Below, piece by piece: positions 16,792-24,757 of a stretch of DNA of 35,506 nucleotides (position 1 is the first letter of the stretch; every line of letters begins with the position of its first letter). Source of the stretch: an uncultured Bacilli bacterium (GTDB taxonomy: Bacteria > Bacillota_I > Bacilli_A > RF39 > UBA660); assembly GCA_944331865.1 (NCBI GenBank), contig CALVIZ010000010.1, forward strand, positions 1 to 35,506. Direction: 5' to 3'. A program made the translations under genes and the position numbers. Under the pieces are notes generated by a model. It saw only the letters and a list, made by a program, of their open reading frames with translations. It was not told where the DNA came from and searched no databases.

Positions 16792-17418
16792 ATGGAAAGG
16801 ATGACAATAAAAGAATTTAAAGAAGAAAGTAACTTTGAAGTTATTGAATCAATTATGAAAATGAACAACGGATATGTTACTTCAAAAGAACTAGATAATT
16901 TTGGAATACATAGAATGTATCTAAATTCTATGTGGAAAAAAGGAATTGTTGAAAAAGTTGCACCTGGTATTTATATAGATATTAATAAAATTGAAGATAA
17001 TTATTATGTTTTTAGTCTAAGTATGCCAAATACAATTTACTCTCACATGACTGCACTTTATTTTCATGGACTTTCTATTAAAGCACCAAATGATAAATAC
17101 GATATTACAGTAAAAAAGACTTATAATAGTAAACATTTAACAAAACATGAAGTGTTTTATGTGTCAGACGATATTTATGAACTAGGACTTACTGAAGTAA
17201 AAACACCAATGGGAAATAGTGTAAGAGTCTATGATGTAGAAAGATGTATATGTGATATCATTAGATCTAAAAATAGAATGGATTCAGAACACGTTAAATA
17301 TTCAATTAGAGCATATCTTAAAAGAAAAGATAAAAATCTAGTTAAACTATCTAATTATGCTAAAGAAATGGGGATTAAAGAAGAAGTAATGAATTATATA
17401 GAGGTATTTTATGAATAG
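16792..17418 (+). CDS. abiEi: AbiEi-family antitoxin of a type IV toxin-antitoxin system
   Basis: Protein of 208 residues with an N-terminal winged helix (about residues 15-70, NNGYVTSKELDNFGIHRMYLN, ending in PGIYID) and the C-terminal AbiEi domain (VYDVERCICDIIRSKNRMD). In studied pairs AbiEi does not bind the toxin; it counteracts it indirectly and represses the operon through the winged helix. AAAGGAGGA directly precedes the ATG. The gene overlaps abiEii by 8 bases, typical for the pair. The promoter upstream is a perfect consensus containing a palindrome. It is the first cargo gene inside the left end of the element, where it could also stabilise the element. Confidence 0.88.
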   Translation: MERMTIKEFKEESNFEVIESIMKMNNGYVTSKELDNFGIHRMYLNSMWKKGIVEKVAPGIYIDINKIEDNYYVFSLSMPNTIYSHMTALYFHGLSIKAPNDKYDITVKKTYNSKHLTKHEVFYVSDDIYELGLTEVKTPMGNSVRVYDVERCICDIIRSKNRMDSEHVKYSIRAYLKRKDKNLVKLSNYAKEMGIKEEVMNYIEVFYE

Positions 17419-18247
17419 TATGAAATTAAAAGATAAATTAAAAAACATTTCAAAAGAAAAAAATGTAGATTTTAATACATTACTTAGACTTTATATGTAT
17501 GATAGGTTTATAGAAAGACTATCAGTTAGTAAATATAAAGATAATTTTATCTTAAAAGGTGGATTTTATTTAAGTACATTATTTGGAGTAGAAAATAGAA
17601 CTACTATGGATATTGATACTGCTTTTAGGAATGCAAATTTTAATGAAGAAACAATAGTTAAAATGATTAAAGAAATAGTATCAATAGAGATAGACGATAA
17701 TGCAAAACTTAGTTATTTAGGAATATCACCAATAAGAGATGAAGATGAGTATGGCGGTTTTAGAGCTGATATTCAAATTGAAATAGATAATATTAAAGAA
17801 AAATTTCATATTGATATAGCTACAGGTGATCCAATTACTCCAAAAGAAATTAATTATAAATATAAACCAATTCTAGGTGATAGATATGTAAAATTATGGG
17901 CATACAATATTGAAACAGTACTAGCAGAAAAGATAGAAACAATTTTAAGTAGAGTAGAATTAAACGGGAGAATGAGAGATTTCTATGATATCTATTTAAT
18001 TTATACAAAAGATTGGGATAACGTTAATTTAGAAGATTTTGTTAAAGCAATAGAAAAAACATTTTATAAAAGAGAATATGTTGGTGAGCCGTTACTTGCC
18101 TTAGATTTAATTATGGATAGTGATATATTGAAAGAAAGATGGATAAGTTATCAAAAAAGATACGAGTATGCAAGTAATATAGATTTTGATGAAATATTAA
18201 TTTGTTTAGAAAAGATTATTAATGTAATAGTTCTTGAAACAGTTTAG
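17411..18247 (+). CDS. abiEii: AbiEii-family nucleotidyltransferase toxin
   Basis: Protein of 278 residues with the nucleotidyltransferase signature: FILKGGFYLSTLFG (GG at 50-51) followed by RTTMDIDTAF (aspartates 67 and 69), then the downstream AEKIETIL lysine region and the RMRDFYDIYLI motif of the AbiEii/DUF1814 family. Family members transfer nucleotides to RNA (tRNA in MenT/AbiEii studies) and block growth, giving abortive phage defence. GAGGTA at 17401-17406 serves the start at 17411; a second ATG at 17420 is possible. It is translated coupled to abiEi. All catalytic residues visible appear intact. Confidence 0.88.
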   Translation: MNSMKLKDKLKNISKEKNVDFNTLLRLYMYDRFIERLSVSKYKDNFILKGGFYLSTLFGVENRTTMDIDTAFRNANFNEETIVKMIKEIVSIEIDDNAKLSYLGISPIRDEDEYGGFRADIQIEIDNIKEKFHIDIATGDPITPKEINYKYKPILGDRYVKLWAYNIETVLAEKIETILSRVELNGRMRDFYDIYLIYTKDWDNVNLEDFVKAIEKTFYKREYVGEPLLALDLIMDSDILKERWISYQKRYEYASNIDFDEILICLEKIINVIVLETV

Positions 18248-18260
18248 TAGGTGATTGATA

Positions 18261-18689
18261 TTGATAAGAACAATAGAACAAATAAGAACTAATAAAATTA
18301 AATGTAAAAAATGTGAAGATATAATTGAATCTATTGATGTTCACGATTTTAAATGGTGTTCTTGTGGGGCAGTCGCCATAGACGGTGGACGTGAATATTT
18401 AAGAAGAATAGGAAATAAAGAAGACTTTGAAGAATTATCTCATTTTATAAAATTAGCAGAAATAACTACTGACGGTTTTGAAATAGTAAAAGATGCATTA
18501 AGTAAAAAGGATATATCGTTTAGAAATACTCATTGTCATGTTTGTGGCTCTGATTATGTAAGTTTCCAAAAAGGTGATGGAGAATTAATAAATGGCGATG
18601 ATACAATAGCTCTTGTATGTCATGATTGTAAAAAGGTGTACTGTTTTAGTGATATTAACTATAAAGATGAAAAACATAGAGAAATTTAA
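18261..18689 (+). CDS. Zinc-ribbon protein of unknown function (DUF7695-like)
   Basis: About 142 residues with two cysteine-rich modules. The N-terminal one is KCKKCEDIIESIDVHDFKWC followed by SCGAVAIDGG. A C-terminal CHVCGSDY...CHDCKKVYC resembles a second zinc ribbon. The HDFKWCSCGAVAIDGG stretch is a recognised small-protein family often found near defence or mobile genes (from memory). Start choice: there is no ATG; TTG at 18261 lies 6 bases after AGGTGA (18249-18254), while the in-frame TTG at 18255 is too close to that site. It follows abiEii by 13 bases and precedes the ATPase by 29, so it is probably cotranscribed with both. Confidence 0.6.
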   Translation: MIRTIEQIRTNKIKCKKCEDIIESIDVHDFKWCSCGAVAIDGGREYLRRIGNKEDFEELSHFIKLAEITTDGFEIVKDALSKKDISFRNTHCHVCGSDYVSFQKGDGELINGDDTIALVCHDCKKVYCFSDINYKDEKHREI

Positions 18690-18718
18690 GTGAATTGTAG
18701 GAAAGAATGTGATTAAAA

Positions 18719-20677
18719 ATGAATATTAAAATTAATAACTATAAAAATTTACAAAATTTGAATTTGGATATATGTGAAAATAAAATAAATTATATTTTTG
18801 GCATAAGTGGAAGTGGAAAATCAAGTATTGGAGATGCATTGAAAAAAGAAAACATTGAACAAAACGTATCAATTGGGTTTACATTAGATGAAGTAGAAAT
18901 ATTGGTAAATAACAGTAAAATAGAAGAGCCGTTAGTTGTTTTTAACACTAGTTCCGTAGAAAAACTTCTTATAAATAATACAAATAATAACATGGTGTAT
19001 AATATCGTTTTCGATAATAATAACAAAATGATTGAGCTTCGTCAGGAATTTGATAAACAACTAAGTGAATTAATAAAATATAAAGAAGACATTTATGATT
19101 ATATTTCTAAAATAGAGAAAATGAACAAAATTTTTGGTGGTAAAGTAACTCAAACAAATGATTTGCCTAAAAGTGCTAAAATAATAAAAATTAAAAATGC
19201 TGTTTCAGAAACAGAAAATAAGGATACTATTAAAATTATTAAAGAAAAAGGAAATTGGTTTATACCATGGGTAAAGAAAGGATATGATTCTGAAGAATAT
19301 AAAAAAGGAATATGCCCGTTTTGTGGACAATCATTAAATGATAATCTCAAAGAAGAAATAAATAAAATACTAGATTTTAACGAGAAAGACTTTGATATTA
19401 TGTTTCAGGACGGAACAATATTAACGGATTTAAATATAAAAATTCCTGATTATTCAAACACTGACGAAATAAATGCAGTAAAAGATGAAATAATAAAAAA
19501 AGTATTGTTAAAAGAGGAATTACTTGGATTAATAAATATAATGAATTATTATAATAATCCTTCCTTTAATCCTTCTATGCTAATTCCAATAAAATTATCT
19601 AATTTGTTAATTGAAACCTTTCCAAATTTAAAAGAAATAGTAATTAATATCAACAATTCTTTAGGAGAAATTAAAACAACTTTAGGAAATTTAAAACGAG
19701 AAACTGATAAAGTTATTACTCATAACATAAGAAAAATTAATTCTTATCTAGATAAATTTGGAATTAATTATAATTTTGATATAGATGGTTATTCAAATGA
19801 AAATAATACTTTAAGTTATTCACTTTTTCATAAGTTAGATGAAAATAAAGAAAATAGAATACATGGTTTATCCTTTGGCGAAAAAAATTTAATTAGTTTA
19901 TTATTGTTTTTATTGAGTTCTAAAGAAGAAGTTATAATTATAGATGATCCTGCTTCGTCTTTCGACGATTATAGAAGAAAAGAGATATTATCATTAATAT
20001 ATGATATATGTCCAAATAAAACATTGTTAGTATTATCTCATGATCATATATTTATTAAATACGCACTATTTAATTATAATAATTCAAAAAAACAAATAGA
20101 AGAAGGTAAAGATGTATCTGAATTAATAACAAAATATTATCATAATACTGGAAAAATAATTGCTTTAGAAAATTATACAAGTGGTAATATAAATTTGAAA
20201 GATATTCGTTATGAGGATTTTGATATATTATCCAATCATATTTTACAATTTTTAAATAATAATATGGTATATTTTAGAAAAGTAATTAATTTAAGATTGT
20301 TTTATGAATGTAATAAATCAGAAAGTTCAAAAGATATCTATGAATACTTATCCTCTATATACCATAAAACACCTCAAAATGAAATAATAGCCAAATTAAC
20401 TGAAAAAGGTTTAGCAGAAGAAAGCATAATAGATAAAATTTATCAGGATACAAATATAAAGTTGCCAGTTGTTCCAGCAGATGAATATTTTAAGATAGAT
20501 ATTAATTCATTAACTTTATTTGAAAAAATATTATATTGTAGAGAAGAACAAGAAACAGAAGCAAGGGAATCATTTAATAATGTAGTACACATGAATGAAT
20601 CATTGCACATCTGTTTAAACCCATACTATTTCAATTATTTTTCTCCATATGTTTATAATTTATTAAAAGATAAATAA
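18719..20677 (+). CDS. RloC/PrrC-like AAA ATPase, candidate anticodon nuclease or OLD-type defence protein
   Basis: Protein of 652 residues with an ABC/SMC-type ATPase split by a helical insertion. Walker A is GISGSGKS (28-35), a CPFC zinc-hook-like motif lies at 199-202, the signature is LSFGEKN (about 384), Walker B is IIDDPASSFDD (about 407-417), and the switch histidine is in LSHDH (about 441). RloC combines this ATPase and zinc hook with a C-terminal anticodon nuclease; here the C-terminal 200 residues contain RLFYE (R526-x3-E530) and later histidines such as VVHMNES. That is reminiscent of the R-x3-E...H nuclease triad but not proven. It is shorter than typical RloC. It closes the left cargo block and converges on the integrase gene. 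Confidence 0.7.
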   Translation: MNIKINNYKNLQNLNLDICENKINYIFGISGSGKSSIGDALKKENIEQNVSIGFTLDEVEILVNNSKIEEPLVVFNTSSVEKLLINNTNNNMVYNIVFDNNNKMIELRQEFDKQLSELIKYKEDIYDYISKIEKMNKIFGGKVTQTNDLPKSAKIIKIKNAVSETENKDTIKIIKEKGNWFIPWVKKGYDSEEYKKGICPFCGQSLNDNLKEEINKILDFNEKDFDIMFQDGTILTDLNIKIPDYSNTDEINAVKDEIIKKVLLKEELLGLINIMNYYNNPSFNPSMLIPIKLSNLLIETFPNLKEIVININNSLGEIKTTLGNLKRETDKVITHNIRKINSYLDKFGINYNFDIDGYSNENNTLSYSLFHKLDENKENRIHGLSFGEKNLISLLLFLLSSKEEVIIIDDPASSFDDYRRKEILSLIYDICPNKTLLVLSHDHIFIKYALFNYNNSKKQIEEGKDVSELITKYYHNTGKIIALENYTSGNINLKDIRYEDFDILSNHILQFLNNNMVYFRKVINLRLFYECNKSESSKDIYEYLSSIYHKTPQNEIIAKLTEKGLAEESIIDKIYQDTNIKLPVVPADEYFKIDINSLTLFEKILYCREEQETEARESFNNVVHMNESLHICLNPYYFNYFSPYVYNLLKDK

Positions 20678-20679
20678 AA

Positions 20680-20716
20680 AAAGAGACCTAGTCCGTTAAA
20701 GGACTAGGTCATCTTT
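20680..20716. terminator. Bidirectional terminator between the ATPase and integrase genes
   Basis: GACCTAGTCC (20685-20694) pairs with GGACTAGGTC (20701-20710), loop GTTAAA, flanked by AAAGA and TCTTT that extend the stem. The integrase stop codon lies in the loop. Confidence 0.9.
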
Positions 20717-21982
20717 ATTTTTAGGTTTAACTATTTCATATTCTTCATAATCATATGATTCTTCTTCTGATTCAGGTAATGTTTCTTTATGTTCTAATAA
20801 GATGGTTGGTTTAGTTTCAATAATATTATTATTTAATCTACTGTTTTGTAATTCAATAATATTAACAATAGTATCAAGTCTATTTTGATACATATGAGAA
20901 TAAGTATTTAATGTTTCATCTATTTTAGTGTGTCCAAGATATTTAGCGACTAAAGTTATATTAGCACTGCTATCTATTAATAAAGAGGCACAACTATGTC
21001 TAAAGTCATGAATTCTAATATCCTTAACTCTAGCCATAAAAGCATTCTTTGTTTTTCTATCTAATAGAGTAGTAGCAGATAATGGATCAATATTACCAAA
21101 AACATACCAAGACTCCCTAAAACCATAATAGTTAGCATCGTCATTATATAAATCAGATAAATCTTTTAATAAGAAATTTGGAATAGGGATAGTTCTATAA
21201 CTTGAACTTGTTTTAGGACTAGTGACAGTATATGGTTTGCCTGTTTTAGTATCAGGCACTTTAACAATATTTTTGTTAACAGTCAAAGTACTTCTATTAA
21301 AGTCTATATCATTCCAAGTTAAACCTCTTAATTCACCATTTCTAAGTCCGCAATAAAATAGAGTTTGAAATGCACATCTAAATTTTAAATTAGTTTCTAC
21401 TGATAAGAATCTTTGAAACTCATCTAATGTATAAAATAGCATTTCTTTTTTTCTTTCATTTGGATTAGTAAAGTTAGTCATTTTATTATAAACTTTAACA
21501 AAGTTAATATCATACCATTTAGTACCAAAATTCATTAGTGCTTTTAAGTATTTATAAACTCCATTTTTATATCTAGTAGAAATAGGTTTGTTATTCATAA
21601 ATTGTCTCCATATTTCAAAGTGTCTAATATTAAAAGACTCTAATTTAATATTTTCTAATGGTTCTAAATAAACCATCATATTTCTATAATTGGATAGAGT
21701 AGTTACTTTGACTTTATCTTGTTGGTATTGATAATGTTCTTGTATTAAATCTTTAAAAGTTAAATCTGTAAACTCAGTTTGATTTTTAATTTTAACTTTA
21801 AACTCAGCTTCATGATCTTTTGCTTCTCTACGAGTAGCAAATTTTTTAGAATGGTATCTGCATCTTTTTCCTAATAAATATCTATATGTTAAATCAACAT
21901 ACCAGCTTCTACCATCTTTTGTACATTCATTATTTTTAGCTTGTCTTATTGATATAAATATCACATCCTTTCTATAATTCAA
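20696..21982 (-). CDS. Tyrosine recombinase (integrase) of the element
   Basis: Protein of up to 428 residues of the phage-type integrase family. An N-terminal arm-binding AP2-like domain (WYVDLTYRYLLGKRCRYHSKKF) and SAM-like core-binding domain lead into the catalytic domain: CGLRNGELRGL (arginine), HDFRHS (about 325-330), YLGH, and TYSHMY with the nucleophilic tyrosine near residue 359. A long acidic tail (ESEEESYDYEEYE) follows. It should catalyse integration and excision at the CCCCCTGAAG repeats. The frame can open at TTG 21982, but GAAAGGA lies inside it (complement of about 21966-21972), so the true start may be slightly downstream. It overlaps the relaxase 3' end by 11 bases and is last in the leftward mobility operon. 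Confidence 0.9.
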   Translation of the reverse strand: MNYRKDVIFISIRQAKNNECTKDGRSWYVDLTYRYLLGKRCRYHSKKFATRREAKDHEAEFKVKIKNQTEFTDLTFKDLIQEHYQYQQDKVKVTTLSNYRNMMVYLEPLENIKLESFNIRHFEIWRQFMNNKPISTRYKNGVYKYLKALMNFGTKWYDINFVKVYNKMTNFTNPNERKKEMLFYTLDEFQRFLSVETNLKFRCAFQTLFYCGLRNGELRGLTWNDIDFNRSTLTVNKNIVKVPDTKTGKPYTVTSPKTSSSYRTIPIPNFLLKDLSDLYNDDANYYGFRESWYVFGNIDPLSATTLLDRKTKNAFMARVKDIRIHDFRHSCASLLIDSSANITLVAKYLGHTKIDETLNTYSHMYQNRLDTIVNIIELQNSRLNNNIIETKPTILLEHKETLPESEEESYDYEEYEIVKPKNKDDLVL

Positions 21983-23295
21983 ATAACTTATGAAATTTAT
22001 CAGCAGCTTCTTCTGCTTCTTTATTTAATTTATTAGCAGCTTTAATTGAATCAGCTAAACTAATATAATCGCTTACATATTTCATAGGTTTTCTATTTAA
22101 CTTAATATCTAAAGCGTCAGATACCTTTTTAAAAGCATTTTTCCAATAATCAATTTCATCGTCTTTGTTTTTTAATTCTATATTTTGTTTATAAATATAT
22201 TTTTTAGTATCAATTAGTTCTTTATTATTCTTATAAATATTATTTTCTATTGATAATCTGTTAATAGTATTTTCATTAGAATCTAATTTGTTTTTATTTA
22301 TGTTATTTAATCTTTCTAAATCGTTAGAGTAGTCAATTAATTTTTCAACATCTTTAGAACTGTATCCAATAATATTTTTCTTAATATTTAAATTATTATT
22401 TTTAACATTATTTTCTAAAACTTCTTTAGATTTGTTTATTTCAATATTATACTTTTCAATATCTTTATATAAATTATTCATTTCAGATTTTAATTCATTT
22501 ATCTTATATTCTAATTTAGTTTGATGAACTTTATTAGAACCAATATTACCTCTATCTAACTTATAACCACAATCAGTTATATATTTATTAAATATATTTT
22601 GGAGATTAGCAAAAGAGTTTCTACCACCTAAATCTTTCCAAAACTGATCATTATTTAAAAAGTTACCTTTAACAGATTCATAAATAATTTTATTATCTTT
22701 ATCTCTAAGTAGTATAGTTTTACCATTTTCTTTAATTAAGTTTCCTTCTGAATCCCGTTTGTAACATTTCCTTTTAATTTCATTAACAATAGGTAAGAAG
22801 TAAGCTTGTAGATGAGGAGTATCTTCGTCATAATGAACTTGTGCCATTACTATATTTTCTTTACCAACTAAATTTTCTAAAAACTTCATACAACAATCAA
22901 AATACTTAGTTACTTCATATGGTATGTCATCTTTAGTTTTAATATCAGGTACTAATATATTGACCTTTCTTATCACCTGATTGATAAGTTCTATCAGTTT
23001 CTTTAAATGGTAAACCCAGAGTCATAAAAAACTCTGAGCCACTTGTAAATGTTACACCATTTAATATATTTGTTTTAGTTTTATGAGAATATTCTATATT
23101 TCTATCTTCTAAAATGGATTTAACTTCTTGATATAAATTACTCTTATTAATATCTTTATAATGTACATTAAATTTAGTTCTTTCCGAATCATAATTACCT
23201 GTACCAATTCTTTTATTCATTTCATTACCTATAAGATATAAATCTTTAGTTTTATAATTATTAACAAATCTTAATACTTGTTTTCCATCATACAT
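21972..23295 (-). pseudogene. MobV-like relaxase, split by a frameshift
   Basis: Two overlapping leftward frames make one relaxase. The 5' part (22945-23295, 116 residues) has the MobV N-terminal pattern including ERTKFNVHYKDINK. The 3' part (21972-22976) has the metal-binding motif VHYDEDTPHLQAYFLPI and a long coiled-coil tail (residues about 155-300). The first frame ends ...GDKKGQYIST; the second picks up in the +1 frame around 22945-22976 as ...KVNILVPDIK. The 3' frame has only a GTG at 22976 without a ribosome-binding site, so an indel is more likely than two genes. Relaxases nick oriT and pilot the strand. The His of the MobV HNxR motif appears replaced (NEMNKR, Met in its place), which would further question activity. 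Confidence 0.75.
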
Positions 23296-23312
23296 ATATC
23301 AACTTCCTTAAA

Positions 23313-23337
23313 TAAAAAAACAACCTTAATGGTTGTT
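23313..23337 (-). terminator. Hairpin between the HEPN gene and the relaxase
   Basis: On the minus strand AACAACC/GGTTGTT (23319-23337) with a 5-base loop is followed by TTTTTTTATT. It would end or attenuate transcription after the HEPN gene and reduce relaxase expression. Confidence 0.75.
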
Positions 23338-23797
23338 AGAATTTTGAATATTTAGATATTCTTGCAATATCGTGAATTAAGGTTTCGAAGGATTCTTTAG
23401 TCCATCCCCTTGGGTGAGTATAACCATGATTAACACTGTTTCTGTTATTGCCACTATCAAGAGGAGATGATTTTTTAAAGTATTTTTTATATTCTTCTAA
23501 TAATTTTAAGTATTCAACATCGTTGTTTTCTTTTATTGCTAAATTAATTAGTTTCATTCCGATTGGTTTATTTGTATTTTCTGAGATCCTTATACCATAA
23601 TCAGAAGTTGTTGTTCTAATTAATTCCTCTAAATATGTATATGCAAATGGTGTTAAAACAGAATAAGAATCAGGGAACACATTATAAATGCCTTTAACGA
23701 TGTTCCAATCAGGAAGCCAGTTCCAAAAATGTGAATAGTTTAATATTTCTTGAAAATCTTCATTTATTGCTTTGTTTTCTACTACGATTGAATGCAT
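23336..23797 (-). CDS. Small protein with an RNxxxH (HEPN ribonuclease) motif
   Basis: Protein of 153 residues, with no family that I can name. Predicted mostly helical, and near its C-terminus it carries RNSVNH (R119-x4-H124, complement of 23426-23443), matching the R-N-x-x-x-H catalytic signature of HEPN RNases. A conserved-looking HPRGWTKESFETLIHDIARISKY follows. HEPN proteins act as RNA-cutting toxins or defence effectors. It sits inside the leftward mobility operon, between repA and the relaxase, with a strong AAGGAGG before its ATG. No antitoxin gene is adjacent; the only nucleotidyltransferase in the element (AbiEii) is 6 kb away. A six-residue motif can occur by chance, so this is a hypothesis. 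Confidence 0.5.
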   Translation of the reverse strand: MHSIVVENKAINEDFQEILNYSHFWNWLPDWNIVKGIYNVFPDSYSVLTPFAYTYLEELIRTTTSDYGIRISENTNKPIGMKLINLAIKENNDVEYLKLLEEYKKYFKKSSPLDSGNNRNSVNHGYTHPRGWTKESFETLIHDIARISKYSKF

Positions 23798-23824
23798 TAT
23801 TGTTTCCTCCTTGTTTTTGCTTTC

Positions 23825-23857
23825 AATATAATTATATGCCTATAAAAATATAATTAT
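23825..23857. repeat. Two 11-base direct repeats upstream of the HEPN gene
   Basis: AATATAATTAT at 23825-23835 and 23847-23857, period 22 bases (two helical turns), between the HEPN start and the hairpin at 23884. They overlap candidate leftward -10 elements, so a regulator could bind here on one DNA face. The sequence is low in complexity, which lowers confidence. Confidence 0.35.
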
Positions 23858-23883
23858 TACATTTTTTGACATATTTTTCAAAA

Positions 23884-23947
23884 AAGTCATATTTTATGAC
23901 TTATCTCACTAGGGCATAGCCCAAAATGTGAGTTAGGATAAATCCTA
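23884..23947. other. Cluster of inverted repeats; candidate oriT and repA terminator
   Basis: Three adjacent structures. AAGTCATA/TATGACTT (23884-23902) is a terminator for leftward transcription. CTCAC (23905-23909) pairs with GTGAG (23928-23932) around an inner GGGC-ATA-GCCC (23912-23922). TAGGAT-AA-ATCCTA spans 23934-23947. A nested hairpin of this kind just upstream of the mobility genes fits a transfer origin for the MobV-like relaxase; no nick site was identified with certainty. Confidence 0.35.
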
Positions 23948-23952
23948 AAACC

Positions 23953-24720
23953 TTATTCTTCTAAATTCAGTGGTTCTATAAACTTAGCTTTATAATTTCT
24001 AGATGTAGCAGTTCTATTTAACTCAACATATATACCTTCTTGTTCTAATCTTTTAATATTACTATTTAATAATCTACCAAAGCGAGAAGGGGTAATTAAT
24101 AAATTTAATTCAGCTACTATTTCAGCTGGAGTAAATATAACTTCTTTTTTCTTAATTACATATCTCATAAATGCAGATAAATTAAAATCTAATTCTGTAT
24201 TATCTTCATTCATTATTTCAAATATTAATTTATCATTTTTTATCAAGTTAAGATTTTGTTCTTCAAAATCTCTGTTTATTATTTTTAATGTGTAGGTATT
24301 ATCTTTGTTATTAATTAAAGTTAATATACCGTTCATATTTCCATCTATACCAGTACTGCCTAAAGTTTTACCTTCTTTATTTAAATGGTGTACTAATAGA
24401 AATGTTAGATTATATTTCTTAGATAGTTCTCTATATTTATCAAACATCTTTTTCATAACATCACTATAGTTATTTATATCTAATTCATAACCATAATCAA
24501 TACCACACATAATATCAACTATTACAAATTTACCGTTATAGGTTTCTGAGAATTCTTTTAGTTCTAATTGTAAGTCATCAGTTAAACATAATCTATGATT
24601 AGAATCTTTCTCAAGGAAGAAGAACGAGTTAGGAGAAAACTCATAACTCGTTATATTAGATAATTTCTGGTATGAATTAATGTCAAAATAACAAATTTTG
24701 TCGAATAATATGTTATAATT
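23953..24720 (-). pseudogene. RepA-like replicative helicase, 5' truncated
   Basis: The frame is open from 24720 down to 23953. The ATG at 24510 is an internal methionine directly after the Walker B strand VIVDI. The 68 in-frame codons upstream encode ...YFDINSYQKLSNITSYEF...FVIVDI but contain no ATG, GTG or TTG, and a stop lies at 24721-24723. Present are Walker B, the LLVHHLNKEG sensor region, GSTGIDGNMNGILTL, and a C-terminal winged helix. Missing are the N-terminal region and Walker A of the RepA/AAA_25 family used by plasmids and integrative elements. The break coincides with the start of the PIN/restriction block, so that block probably inserted here or replaced the 5' half. Not functional as an ATPase if so. 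Confidence 0.65.
24711..24719 (+). promoter_or_regulatory. Extended -10 promoter of the PIN/type I restriction operon
   Basis: TGTTATAAT (TATAAT at 24714-24719) lies about 40 bases before the PIN start, at the edge of the truncated repA. ACAAA-T-TTTGT (24691-24701), a palindrome at about the -35 position, could bind a regulator. No good -35 is seen. Confidence 0.45.
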
Positions 24721-24757
24721 TTATATGAGAGATAACAATGCTTTGAGGGTGATGAGG

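Noticed and set aside
22945-22976. Programmed -1 ribosomal frameshift in the relaxase
   Set aside because: The second frame lies +1 relative to the first and no X-XXY-YYZ slippery heptamer or stimulatory structure was found; an indel is simpler.
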